Shown piece after piece: positions 22,148 to 32,500 of a stretch of 64,000 nt of DNA (position 1 is its first letter; every line of letters begins with the position of its first letter). The stretch spans positions 992,001 to 1,056,000 of the forward strand of contig CM074702.1 of assembly GCA_037367355.1 (NCBI GenBank), in the 5' to 3' direction. The position numbers and the translations under genes were made by a program. The notes below the pieces were generated by a model that was not told the origin of the DNA, did not search any database, and saw only the letters and a list, made by a program, of their open reading frames with translations. This DNA is from Neoscytalidium dimidiatum (Eukaryota > Ascomycota > Dothideomycetes > Botryosphaeriales > Botryosphaeriaceae).

Positions 22148-23579
22148 TGCTGTCGGTGAGGTGTTGGCGTTGTCTAGTCTAATCTCTTGGCTCGCTATTG
22201 GCGAGGCGGAAAATCAGTGGTCTAAAAGCAGAAATCTATGGGGGAAAGAATGTAGGAGACGAGGAGCGACCAAGGGAATATGAATGACGAAGGGCGTGGC
22301 AAGGGGATAGGGATAGTCACAAGCAGGCGATTGTACGGGCGTAGTCGAGGTGGTCATGTCAACTAGTTCGGGGATCAAATCCCGAGGACGCGATGGGTTA
22401 TCGTGAGCCTCGGCTCGATCTTGCTCCTTATCGGCGTCAGGTTTGCCGACTCTCACGACGCAAGGGACGCGCTCCAAGACGTCACGGCTTGCATGTGACG
22501 GGCAGACTCTGAGCCTCACATGCGTTGCCTGAGGCATCAAGGCTACTGAGCCGCGATGAGTCAGCGCGTGCGATCGGGCCAAGTCTTCAGCCCTACAAGG
22601 CAGTGTGGCAGGGACAGGGCGGACGGCTAGTGACGGAGACAGTGGTCCAGGGCGTGGCGCTAGGTTACTGCCCAGATGCTGGACCAGCGGTGGCGTTTCG
22701 CGAACCCGAGAACGAAGGCAGGCCTAGTGCGATGGGGCATGCTGGCGGCGAGCCGCCTGGATCATGGAGCTGGAAGGTGGTGTACCAGGGCACGCATGTT
22801 GGAGGCTCGCAGTGGTTGATTGGGTGGCGTTCGGTGCAACAAAATTAGAGAAAAGGCAGAAGAGCTGAGCGATGGAGAGATTTGTGTTACAGGGCAGGCG
22901 AAGATTGGCCTGGACTGGGGAGACGGGAGACGGGCGCCCTTGGTTCCGCGCGGGCGGCCGGTTGGGGACGGCGCGGGACTAGTCGCGGAGCAGCGTCCGG
23001 ACCGGCTGGCCAGGCGCGCGCAGCGACAGAGCAGCAGGCGGTCCTGCTCTGGCTCTGGCTCTTCGCAATCGCTGGTGGACCCTGTTGCTTGTCGGGCTGG
23101 TGCTCCACAGAGCCAAACCCGGAGACCGGGATGCACGCGACTGCAGCGGCTCAAAGTTGAAGCGCAACTCAGCCCTCGATCAATCAGCGCCGACTGTTCA
23201 CGCAGGGGATGCAGAATTAGAAATTGCCGCACTCTTTTCGCGCCGCCGACCCGCCCCAAGCCCTACGCGCTGGCCTGCGTAGCCCGGCGCCCTGGGTAGG
23301 TAGCCTGCACGCCCGCCCAGGCGCGGCCGCCATTGTGGCTTGCCATGACAGCTTCTCCTCACGGGCCTGCCCGCGACTGCTTGCTCGCCTGAAGCCTGTC
23401 CCTCGCTGCTAAGTCGTGCTTCGATCAACTTCAATCTCACCTCTGCCGCCGCTTCCTCGCCCACCTGTCCTCCCCAATGCCGCCCAGCGCCCTGCATGGC
23501 CGTCTCCTCTTGCTGCGCCGATCCAGACTGACTCCGCAATCTTTCGCCCTCCAAGCCGCCCACGCCTGCCGCCCAAGCC
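22148..23579. promoter_or_regulatory. divergent promoter region, peroxidase (-) / transcription-factor gene (+)
   Basis: 1.4 kb between two divergent starts. I searched the right half for a zinc-cluster exon with C-x2-C-x6-C spacing that could precede 23580 and found none. The region is GC-rich from 22900 and C/T-rich near 23400-23570. No TATA box stands out. Confidence 0.45.
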
Positions 23580-26037
23580 ATGGGTTCGCCCATGCAGATC
23601 GTCGAGGTTGGCACTCTCCGAACCCGTGAGAACGAAGAAAGCAGCTTCTTGGGCAGCTCCACCGGCGTGTACTTCGTCAACACCGTCCGCAACGCCTTCA
23701 AGGCCTCCAAGGATCCTGGTGCTCATTCTGCCGACTCGCCTTCCCTGATCGATCCCGAGCAGGAGGGGCCCAACCCGCTTGAGGATTTCTTGCTCGACGA
23801 ACGCACCTCGCAGGAAAAGCCGCCTTCCCCGTCCCAACTCCACACTTTCACCACTCCCATTCCTCGTGGTCCTGCTTACGACGCTGTCCCTCCGGGTATT
23901 GGCCGCCCTCCGAGCCCTCAGGTCTCCAAAAAGCTTCTCGTCCTCTACTTCAAGCTATGGCATCCTCTGTTTCCCTTTGTCCATGGCCCGTCCTTCATCC
24001 AGGAGATTGAATTTCTCTATGATCCTTCCAGGCCCACTTACAATCCTCCAGGCAACGAGCCCGACAGGCACAGGTGCTGCCGCGCAATCATTGCCCAGTG
24101 CATCTTCAACGTCGCCCAGGCTGGAATTGCCAAGGAGATGCTCCCTCGCCACTCCCGCATCGAGTCCTCTCAGAGCCTGCTGTTTTCTCTCAGCTCGCTC
24201 GCCACAAAGCAGGATCTTCACAGCCTGCAGGCCCTCCTCGCTGCACAGTTGTACTTTGTCTGCGCTGGATCGTTCCGCTCTGCCTCCGCCGTCGGTGGCA
24301 TGTTAAATAAATCCCTGTTCCATGCTGGTCTCCACAGATGCCCCAACCGCTATTCACAGGTCTCAGACCATGACAGAGATATGCGCAAACGTATCTTTTG
24401 GAGCGCTTACGTCTTGGATCGTTATCTGAGCCAAGGCCTTGGTATTCCCCTCGGCTTCCAGGACTCAGACATTGATGTTTGCATGCCAGGCAAAGAGAAA
24501 CACCATCCTCCTTGTGTGAGACCCTACGCACGAAATCGGACGTCGCGAGAGCAGTCTGATTCGTCAGGCATGTCGTCCGGCTCCGTGCAGGCCCCAGTAA
24601 CCTCCAACCATGATGGCTACGGAAACGACGGTTCAGAATACTCACTCCATAGCTCAAGGGCTGGCTTTCCGAACACACCTCAAGGTTCTGTGCATAAAGA
24701 TATCGTCCTTGTCGGCTTGGTAGGCTACAGTCAGCTCACGGGTAGAGCCATTGAGCTTTTCCACAAGTCTATCCACGTCCGCTCCGTCGACCACTCCAAG
24801 ATTCTTTATATCACCGCCGACATTCACAGCTGGTACAATTCACTTCCTGTGAAGCTGACTTCAGTGGAAAGTGTGGTCTTTCCTAACGGAGAGCCGTCTG
24901 ATGAAGCTGCTCCCAGCTTCGTGCCTCTCTTCACTGTTCTCTACCAACAACTCCTGCTACTTGTTAACAGGCCCTGTTTATCACTGCCCTCCAAGTCGCC
25001 CGAGTTTTTGGCGAGTATGCAGGCTTGCATAGGCGCGAGTCGCACCATCATTGGGGCGCTCGAGATGCAGCTGCAACTGCGTCAGCCGTTTTTCCTCCCG
25101 GAACTCCTTTCTGCCGGTTGGATGGCTGGTCTTATTCTGGTTTTTGCCTGTCAGCTTAATTTCTACCCAACGGAGAGAGGTTTCAAGTGAGTCTTCTTGT
25201 GTTCGTCTTGCTGCGTATAGTCCGATGTCGTTTGTACGTTGATAAATTGCACGCGTTTTCCCTCTGACGTGCCTCATAGGGAGATATCGCAATGCCTTCG
25301 TCTCCTTCGTCTGATGAAGGACCACTGGAAGAGCGCTATGACCTACTATCAAACGTTGACGAGGCTCTTTTCGGAACTCAAGGCAGGATACGTCGCCAAG
25401 AATACACCCAATCCTGGGAAGAGGCCGGGAGCGGAGGAAGCAGACCACAACAAGCGTGCGCGATACACGACGAGCACGATGGGAAACGGGTATAACCCTA
25501 TGGACCTTGACCCTTCCGTAGCAATACGGCGAGCACTGACAGCTCCATACAGCGACTATTCGCAGCAGAGTAACCAAGCACGCATGCAGTCGTTTCAAAA
25601 CATGCCGAGCAGTCGGAACTCGAGCAACACTCCGGATATGAACGCGGCATCGCATCAGAGCGGCCCGTTCCATTCACCGGATGGCTCACACAACTCGGGT
25701 TCGCAGGGGTCCACTCCCCAGCAACAATACGACCAGCAGTTTCCGGCCAGCCACTATATCTTCACGCCCCCTGGACCCGATCCATCGACCTTTGCCGGCG
25801 ATGGCATTTTCAGCGATCCATCATACACAGGGTTCACAGATGCGCAGCTGGACGACCCTCTTCTAGGAGACCCCTCAGTAAACGAAATGGACATCTTTGG
25901 CTCAGTTGCTTGGGGAACACTCAACGGTGAGTTTTGGTTGTAGGATTCTTGCACGAACTCGTGTCATCTTCTGCCGTCGAAAAGATTCCTAACACTTCTG
26001 CGTAGGCGACTACTCATACAATGCATTCACTGGTTGA
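23580..26037 (+). CDS. fungal-specific transcription-factor-domain protein, no zinc cluster seen
   Basis: Model join(23580..25186, 25280..25926, 26006..26037), 761 aa. Residues about 120-520 resemble the fungal transcription factor middle homology region (PF04082): KKLLVLYFKLWHPLFPFVHG, GMLNKSLFHAGLHRCPNRYS, DMRKRIFWSAYVLDRYLSQG and LGIPLGFQDSDIDVCMPG. The C-terminal third is Ser/Gln/Asn-rich and acidic, like an activation region, with NKRARY as a possible nuclear signal. No Cys6 zinc cluster is encoded from this start or in the upstream 400 bases. It may be a regulator that lost or never had its DNA-binding domain, or a remote 5' exon is missed. The last exon adds only YSYNAFTG; an alternative end at 25943 is possible if the last intron is retained. 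Confidence 0.82.
25187..25279 (+). other. intron 1 of transcription-factor-domain gene
   Basis: 93 nt, GTGAGT...CTCATAG. It splits a Lys codon and joins YPTERGF to EISQCLRLL. Confidence 0.8.
25927..26005 (+). other. intron 2 of transcription-factor-domain gene
   Basis: 79 nt, GTGAGT donor, CCTAACAC branch point, GCGTAG acceptor. It leads to a 10-codon terminal exon. Retention would end the protein at GEFWL (25943). Confidence 0.6.
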
Positions 26038-26755
26038 GCCATGATTCTCAACCATGAGATTTCTTCCACGGTATTGCAGTATGTTAGATGTTATTCCTAA
26101 GTACAGGTGCTCCGCCAGAGTCCGACCAGAATTCCTTCCTGTCCGCAATAATAGCGAGAGTACTTCATGCATCAGTAGCGCCAAGCGCGACAGTTTTGAA
26201 GAGAACATGTTCGACTTGTGATTGGTGGTGCAACGGCACTCACACTCCTCCCAATGGTCTCCGGCTGCTCGATACTCGAGACTTTTTAGTCTCGGAGGCG
26301 CCGAGAAAAACAGAACATTCAGGAGCTGAAAATATTCACTTATGAAAACGATGGTTGAAGATGCGAGGGCAATGGAGAGGAAGAAAGTAGAAGACCAGGT
26401 ACCATCTACGCTAGAAGACTTCACTTGGGATTTGTGTGTTATTTATTCTGAACATACCCGGCTAAAAGTTCTCGCTCGAGGCCAGGGTGGTGTGGAAATG
26501 TCCCAACATCTGTACGATCGCCACGACTAATGGCATTCTTGGTTTTGAGCGCGACGTGCTTTTCCCAAGACTGCAGGTGCTTCAAAGAGGTCGGTGAGAT
26601 TTTCTTCCGCTCGATGAGGATCACCGGCTCAACGATGAGGCGGGGCAATGCTCGACCCCCGCACCCAACGACGTCGGAGTAAGCGCACGTCATACCGAAG
26701 CCGGTCGCTCGTCTGTTCGATTCCAAAAGACAACAGGGCGCGTCGGCAACCCGGC
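26038..26755. other. intergenic, no gene seen
   Basis: Between the transcription-factor-domain gene and the hydrolase promoter. Short frames on both strands without protein character. A GTTCGATTCC near 26716 resembles a tRNA B box but no cloverleaf can be drawn around it. Confidence 0.4.
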
Positions 26756-26762
26756 TATAAAA
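26756..26762 (+). promoter_or_regulatory. TATA box of the dehalogenase-like gene
   Basis: TATAAAA, 178 bp upstream of the ATG at 26940, with an A-rich leader near 26880-26900. A canonical TATA element suggests inducible expression, though that is inference. Confidence 0.6.
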
Positions 26763-26939
26763 TCCCCGTGCTTGCGCTGATCGAGTGATCACCAAGGAAG
26801 ATTACACCACACTGTCTCAGCCAAGGCGCATTGGACTCCGATCAACCTTCCATTATCGGAACGAAACCACTGCAAGCCATAAGAAAAGAAAAAATAAATT
26901 CTCTCAAACCAAAGCATCCAAGTCGCTAGCAACCCCGAC

Positions 26940-27863
26940 ATGGCATCCACCGACCTCTTCCCGAACTTCACCCCCTTCGACATCGTCACCGACGCACCCA
27001 ACAACATCACCATCCACGGCATCCGCAGCAACACGGCCTCCGGCCCGCCCCTCCTTCTCCTGCACGGCTTCCCGCAAACGCACGCCATCTGGCACAAAGT
27101 CGCGCCGCAGCTGATCCCGCACTACACCGTCGTCGCCATCGACCTGCGCGGCTACGGCGCGTCGTCCAAGCCGCCCGCGACGGCCGACCACGCGCCGTAC
27201 AGCAAGTCGGCGATGGCGGCCGACGCCGTGGCCGTGATGGCGCACCTGGGGCACGCATCCTTCTACCTGTGCGGCCACGACCGCGGCGCCCGCGTCGCCC
27301 ACCAGCTCGCCGTCAACCACCCGGACGCGGTCCGGAGGGTCGTCCTGCTCGACATCTGCCCCACGCTCGCCATGTACGAGCAGGCCGACGCCGGCTTCGC
27401 CTCCGCCTACTGGCACTGGTTCTTCCTCATCCAGCCCGCCCCCGTGCCCGAGACGTTCATGACCGCCGCCCGCGCACGCGAGTGGCTGGGCATGTTCACC
27501 ATGGGCGTGAAGAATCCGGAGGGCGTGGGCGCGACCCTGTTCACCAAGGCCGCGTTCGAGGAGTACGTCCGGGCTGCCGAGGGGGAGCGCGCCGTCGAGG
27601 CGTATTGCGAGGATTACAGGGCCGCGGCGACGGTGGATTGCGAGGAGCAGAGGAGGGATCGGGAGGCGGGGAGGAAGATCAAGTGCGATGTGAGGGTGCT
27701 GTGGGGGAGGAAGGCGGTCATCGAAAGGTATTTCAAGGCGGTGGAGGAGTGGCGGAAGGTGTGTGAGGGAGAGGTTAGTGGGGCTGCGGTGGACAGCGGG
27801 CATTACATCCCGGAGGAGGTGCCGGACGAGGTGGTCAAGAATATTAGGGAGTTTTTCGTTTGA
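26940..27863 (+). CDS. alpha/beta hydrolase, fluoroacetate/haloacetate dehalogenase-like
   Basis: 307 aa, single exon, ATG in GACATGG context. The alpha/beta hydrolase fold is shown by HGFPQ (oxyanion loop), the nucleophile elbow CGHDRGARVAHQ with Asp114 and the late His288 in SGHYIPEE; Asp138 (LLDI) fits the acid. This Asp-His-Asp set is that of dehalogenases and epoxide hydrolases. Features of fluoroacetate dehalogenase (FAcD/DehH1) are visible: DRGxR with Arg115 and Arg118 for the substrate carboxylate, SAYWHWFFLIQPAPVPE with His159-Trp160, and Tyr226 in YCEDYRAAATVD, the residues that cradle fluoride. Expected reaction: hydrolysis of C-halogen bonds of 2-haloacids; related fungal proteins may be epoxide hydrolases, so substrate is inference. 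Family length is about 300. There is no signal peptide, so it is probably cytosolic. GC-rich third positions. Confidence 0.88.
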   Translation: MASTDLFPNFTPFDIVTDAPNNITIHGIRSNTASGPPLLLLHGFPQTHAIWHKVAPQLIPHYTVVAIDLRGYGASSKPPATADHAPYSKSAMAADAVAVMAHLGHASFYLCGHDRGARVAHQLAVNHPDAVRRVVLLDICPTLAMYEQADAGFASAYWHWFFLIQPAPVPETFMTAARAREWLGMFTMGVKNPEGVGATLFTKAAFEEYVRAAEGERAVEAYCEDYRAAATVDCEEQRRDREAGRKIKCDVRVLWGRKAVIERYFKAVEEWRKVCEGEVSGAAVDSGHYIPEEVPDEVVKNIREFFV

Positions 27864-28175
27864 TTTTGCTGGATGATGTCAGTCGGTGTCTGCTTGTTTC
27901 TTCTCTTGGGTTGCTTGCGGAACCCCCCTTCTTGATCAAGGGTTTTTAATATACATATTTCCCGATCGTAAGTTGCTCCTCCACTCCATAAATGAGGTAA
28001 TGAAGTACTTTATCGCATATCCAATGTGGCGTCATCTTCTAATTTCTTCTCATCAGCGATGCGAAACAGTAGCTCTTCAGCCATTCGATGCACTCCACTG
28101 ACGTTACTAATCCAAGTGGTTCTTGCTAGATAAGGTCTGCTTCTGCACATGATCCCAGTTCATATATATGTTCAC

Positions 28176-28687
28176 TTAGACAGTCTTCACCTTACGAAGA
28201 CCGTACAATCTCCTCGTAGCATACCAACCACCTGGTTTTGCCGTTACACTGCTGCTTTGGCGTGATTTCTGCCTTCCACTTTTTTTCAGACCCTTTTTCG
28301 AAACATAGGAGTCTCTAGTGGCATCACAAATCCTATCTCGATCATCAACGCTACAATGCAGCAAAACAAATGAGAGGCGGTCATCTACACGGTCCACCTC
28401 GTACAGCTCAGCATCGTTGTCATATCTTGTGGGAGCATCGCAGCCTATGATATGTTCACCGACTCCGTTTATTTCACATTTGTACTTCGACTGCAGAAAA
28501 CTATGCGTTCTACTCTCTAAGTTCAAGAGAAATAGGATAAGCGAGTGAGATAACGGGACACTCTCCATCTGTTCTTGTGAACATGACATGCATGGGTTTG
28601 TTAGCGGCTGTATCTTTTGTAAAAGAGAAGAACAGCTGGGCTTCGCCGTTGTAGTATAGTTTCTTCCCAGCATTCACAAAGCAGTTG
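28176..28687 (-). pseudogene. possible small gene with a one-base frameshift
   Basis: On the minus strand two frames read as one protein. The first, from a possible CAG acceptor at 28688, gives NCFVNAGKKLYYNGEAQLFF, then VMFTRTDGECPVISLAYP and ISLELRE, and hits TAG at 28510. Skipping one base (28512), the next frame continues RTHSFLQSKYKCEINGVGEH, IIGCDAPTRYDNDAELYEVD and on to a basic C-terminus ending at 28176. The composition (charged, several Cys) looks like real protein. A hydrophobic start is possible upstream (ATG near 29046, SLLFSACLVAPAFLF), joined by a GTAGGG...CAG intron, which would make it secreted. Family unknown. It is either a decayed gene or an intact one with a sequencing indel. 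Confidence 0.35.
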
Positions 28688-29232
28688 CTGTGTATTCACG
28701 AGGCACTTCCACTATCATGCAAAAAGAAGCATGTATTAATAAAGTCTACACTAGAACCCCATTGGCTCACTCCTCAGCATTCCATCCGCTACCCCTGCCC
28801 ATTCATCCATCCATTCGGAAACTCTGCCTTCAGCCCTACCTGACGTCACCACCCTCTTTCATGTGCCCTGCCAACCAGAATGCGACTGCGCCGAGAAAAA
28901 ACAGGTACGCGCAACGCAGCTCCCTTCCCGACACGCACCCCACAGGCGCATGACCTGGCGCTCTCGTTTGCACCACGGACGCGTCAGAGTAAGGAGAGTC
29001 GAATAGGAAGGCAGGTGCCACCAAGCAAGCCGAAAACAACAATGACATAATTCTGCCGTATGCGCTCAGACTCAGGCTCATTCAGGTACAAGTGACGCGC
29101 TACTTCCGCACCTGGCGCCTTTGTGCATTCTTCAAACAATCCCCATCAGCCTCTCCCATAACGCACAAACATACATTCATCACCGACCATCTTCCTCAGT
29201 CCTCCCCCTCCAACAAGCCGCCCACCACAACA
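28688..29232. other. intergenic / possible upstream exon on minus strand
   Basis: Contains the candidate signal-peptide exon for the minus-strand relic (about 28843-29046) and the leader of the plus-strand membrane-protein gene. Otherwise nothing recognised. Confidence 0.35.
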
Positions 29233-29566
29233 ATGACCGGCATCGTCCAATCCCTCGAGAACCTCGTGTCCTCCTTCTTCGCACTGATCGGCGACGTCTT
29301 GCACGGAATCCTCTCGGCCTTTCAGTCCGTAGCGGCAGTTATCTTCACCTTCTTCCAGCAGGTGGCCGGCCTGGTTCAAGATGCGCTTGGATTCCTGTTT
29401 CGTAAGATACCCTGGGCCTCGCAGCCAGATGACCACCCTTGCTAACCACTGCCTGTATGCAGACAACATCGTCATCATTGGGATCATTGCCGCCGCGGCG
29501 TTTGTCTGGCTGTCGACGCAGCAGAAGCGTGGCGCGACGGTGACGGGACAGAAGAAGAGCGCTTGA
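29233..29566 (+). CDS. small membrane protein, unknown function
   Basis: Model join(29233..29401, 29463..29566), 90 aa. Exon 1 encodes an amphipathic to hydrophobic helix (SSFFALIGDVLHGILSAF, then VAAVIFTFFQQVAGLV). Exon 2 encodes a second clear membrane helix (NIVIIGIIAAAAFVWL) and a basic tail (QQKRGATVTGQKKSA). The 61-nt intron has GTAAGA donor, GCTAAC branch point and GCAG acceptor. ATG context is ACAATGAC. No family recognised. The basic tail would face the cytosol under the positive-inside rule. Convergent with the ribosome recycling factor gene. Confidence 0.72.
29402..29462 (+). other. intron in small membrane-protein gene
   Basis: 61 nt, GTAAGA...GCTAAC...ATGCAG; phase 1, splitting a His codon. 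Confidence 0.75.
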
Positions 29567-29844
29567 AGCGGAAACGGGGACAGGGTTGGCGCGCGATGAT
29601 GAATGAAGGATATCAACGAGGAATAACGATTCCATGGCAATGAAGGTAGCTGGATAGGATACCCAATGTATTTCCTTATGAAGCAGGATTTGCTACGCTT
29701 TTGTAGGGTTTTCTCGCGGTGACGCATACAAGCCGCTGAAAACATACCTTTGATACAGAAGATCGCGACGTGACCTGTGAACTCTTGATCATAGTGACTC
29801 GATGTAGCCAGCCAGACCTTGTACAGTGAGGTGATCACAGCTCT

Positions 29845-30878
29845 TCAAGAGCTCTCCAGAACCCTCCTCGCGCCATCTACAATATGCTTGACCTCCTCTT
29901 GGCCCTTCTTTGCCGTCTCGTCCATCAACTTCTTAGCCTTGTTCAAATCATCAGGTCGAACCTTCTTGCTGACCTCGAGCGAGCGCAACTTCTTTTGGTG
30001 CGCGGCACGCGCGTTCTGCACGGCCTGCAGAGCATTGGTCTCGGCCTTCTTCGCCGCCTCCAGCGCCTTCTTGCGCGACTCGCCCGTCGGCGGCGGAACG
30101 GGTACGATGATCGTAGTCGGGTTGTCGGACTTGGGTGGCTGGGGGGTGAGCGAGTAGGGCGATGCCTGGATAGTCGACATGAGGGGTTTGATGTACTGCT
30201 CGCGCGGGAAAGAAAAAAAAAAACCATCAGTCAAAAAAAGACCCCACGGGGTGGATTTTCGCACGCGCGCCACCGAATGGACCGGAAAGTGACGGCTCTT
30301 ACATCTTCATCGCCCGCGACGACGCTGATGATGCGCCCCTTGGGGATCACCTGCGCCAGGTCGCTCAGCCGGTGCACCTCCTTGCCGCCCAGCGCGCTGC
30401 CCGTCGGCTTCAGCGCCACCTTGAGCTTCTCCAGGTGCTCCGGGTTGAAGCGGCCGCCGGAGCGCAGCTCGGCCAGCTCGTGCGTCAGGCGCTCGATGGC
30501 CTTGAGGATCTGCGACTCCATGGTCGACAGGTCGTAGGCGTCGTCCGTCGGCGTGGCCGGGTGCGCATCGTCGACGGGCGGCGAGCTGTCGGAGCGGGCG
30601 TGCGAGAGGTTGGCTTTGCCTGACTTCTTGCGGAGGACGGGCGAGGTGTGGAGAGCGCGTGCGGCGGAAAGGGGCGAGGGGCGCTGCGCGAGAGAGTCGG
30701 GTTGGAGGAGGTGGTATGACGTTGCGGGAGCTCTGGCGCACGCTGTTAGCGGCGACGGGGCTGGGCGAGGGCCAATTGGTACGGACTGGACGCGAGAGCA
30801 TGCGCCTGCTCGGAATCGAAGAGCTTGTGGCAGCTGCTTGCTCCAGGAAGTTGCAATGCGTCGAGACATGGTGGACAT
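29845..30878 (-). CDS. RRF1: mitochondrial ribosome recycling factor
   Basis: Model complement(join(29845..30195, 30303..30878)), 308 aa. The N-terminus (MSTMSRRIATSWSKQLPQAL) is basic and Ser-rich, a mitochondrial targeting sequence; the processed start may lie near ALHTSPVLRKK. The RRF fold begins at ESQILKAIERLTHELAELRS and includes GGRFNPEHLEKLKVAL, LAQVIPKGRIISVVAGDED, the PVPPPTGESRKKALEAAKK hinge-like region and KKLRSLEVSKKVRPDDLNKA. Role: splitting post-termination mitoribosomes with the mitochondrial elongation factor G type 2. It is longer than bacterial RRF (about 185 aa) because of the presequence and linker. The Met at 30869 is an alternative start. Confidence 0.9.
30196..30302 (-). 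other. intron in RRF1
   Basis: 107 nt, GTAAGA donor, TGACTGATGG branch region followed by a long T/C tract, GAGCAG acceptor; phase 0, joining VVAGDED to YIKPLMSTIQ. Confidence 0.8.
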
Positions 30879-31207
30879 TGGGAGGTGTGCGGGCGTGAGT
30901 AGCCGGGAAGCTCGTGGAAGCTGTCTTGCACCAGCCCCGCGCGCGGGCCAATCAAGCCGAAAGTGCGGAGTGCGTGATCGACCTCTGATCGTCGGGTCAG
31001 AACTCAACCGCCGCCTGAACGTTCACGTCTGGTGGCGGCTGTGCAGCGTGGAACGACATTGCGCCCAGCAGCCAGAAATTTTCGATGTAACAACCGATCC
31101 TTTTACACGATGGCTACGTTTTATAGGTCCTGCATCCCGCCTGTTGCTCTTCAGCCTTGTGCCGACCTTTCACGATGCTGCTCTTGCATTCGTGCCAGCT
31201 ATGAACT
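30879..31207. promoter_or_regulatory. divergent upstream region of RRF1 and the decayed gene
   Basis: 330 bp between the RRF1 start (minus) and the start of the plus-strand relic. GC-rich on the RRF1 side. No specific elements identified. Confidence 0.35.
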
Positions 31208-32500
31208 ATGGCACGCTTTTGGAGAACGGTGAGGGGGAATGGAAAGCCTCTCCTAGTGTCATTGGACCGTGCACACTCTGGACCCCAGGACGATCCTCTG
31301 ATTTCTACTACGCCATCTGTGTCGAGAGATGGAACATCGACCTACCACATTTACCACAAAACCGAATATCATTATCTTCTTACACCTGACCGCGATGCCT
31401 ACAAAGATAAAGTCCGGCACAGTTGGTCTGAAACGAGAGCGCACTTGAAAGAGAAGCTAGAGAAGAGAAAACAGAAGAAACTCAGACCTCTAATAAGAGA
31501 GAAAGATCCCGGCACAGAAGCTCCAGGCTTCTTTCTCCACAAACCGCGTATCTTTTGTGGCCATCCACCTCGGAATCTTCGTAGTGGACTATGCAAGCAT
31601 GGCTCCCCTCTCTGTCTCATCCCTAACTCGTGGTTCTGGCGAAAATGGCAAATCCAATTCTGTGACCGTCTGGATAGTCCTGGTGTTGTAAATCCCAGAT
31701 GTTGGACATGGCTATGCGGACCGGCGGAACTCCGTCAAGCGCGGTGGAAGCAAACCTAATGGCTTCTTCCAGGGCTACTCGGTCAAGAAATTGAGGTTCT
31801 GGGGCGATACAGGGAAGGAGTATCATCAGGGTGTCCACTGAAAACGGAAGAAGGCCAACGGCAAGCAGAAAACAAGATCGCTCCACTGCAAGTATCGACA
31901 GCTGTTGTTCTCACATGGGGTTCTCCGTTAACCAAACATACCCGACGTTACTCTTTTCGTTTTGGAAACCTCGACTTCTACTGGAAGGTACCAGTACCGT
32001 GCGGCACCCTGGTTTCTGGGGCTTTTGCACCAGATTCAATCATCTCAAGCTCGTCGTGAGGATTCCGTTCGAAGAAGTGCCAAGTATAGGTCTGGATTCG
32101 AAGCAATCCCAAGCCACTTGGGCTCGGGAGATGGTAAAAGAGCTTGGTGTGGGTCGAGAGATGACTTCTCAGACCAGAGAAGCCGTCCTTGCAGCTGATT
32201 TATCCTCGCCTGCGACATGGAAGGCCGTCAAATGAGAGATTCGAGACGGTGCTATGTTGTGGCTTGTCCAGTCACGTATCCGGGGTCAGCATCAAGAATC
32301 ATGTGCTCAAAGGGCATTGCGCGACGATATTGAGGGCAGTTCCCTTGATCATGGGCCACAGCACTCGGAGCTGGTAAAACCGCAGTTGTACAAGTGTGTT
32401 GTTGCGACCTATCTGTGCATGATTATCGCAGAGTACCAAAAGAGAGAGTGGGCTAGACATGTATTGGAATTAGCTTGTGGTGAAGCAGAAAACGCTGGTG
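31208..32500 (+). pseudogene. decayed gene of an unrecognised fungal protein
   Basis: One protein can be followed through three frames. ATG 31208 opens MARFWRTVRGNGKPLLVSLD, then DDPLISTTPSVSRDG, TYHIYHKTEYHYLLTPD and a basic helix (AHLKEKLEKRKQKKLRPLI). At 31757 one extra base (TAAT for TAT) ends this frame; the next continues GFFQGYSVKKLRFWGDTGKE to a TGA at 31839. A shift near 31862 leads to VSTAVVLTWGSPLTKHTRRY and FRFGNLDFYWK. A missing base near 31985 leads to FWGFCTRFNHLKLVVRIPFE. TGA at 32233 (CGA-to-TGA type) interrupts, yet the frame continues to KPQLYKCVVATYLCMIIAEY and VLELACGEAENAGG. At least five lesions. No splice signals explain them. I cannot name the family. Confidence 0.55.

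Noticed and set aside
26690..26760. tRNA-like B box (GTTCGATTCC)
   Set aside because: No acceptor stem or D-arm can be paired around it; chance match near the hydrolase promoter.
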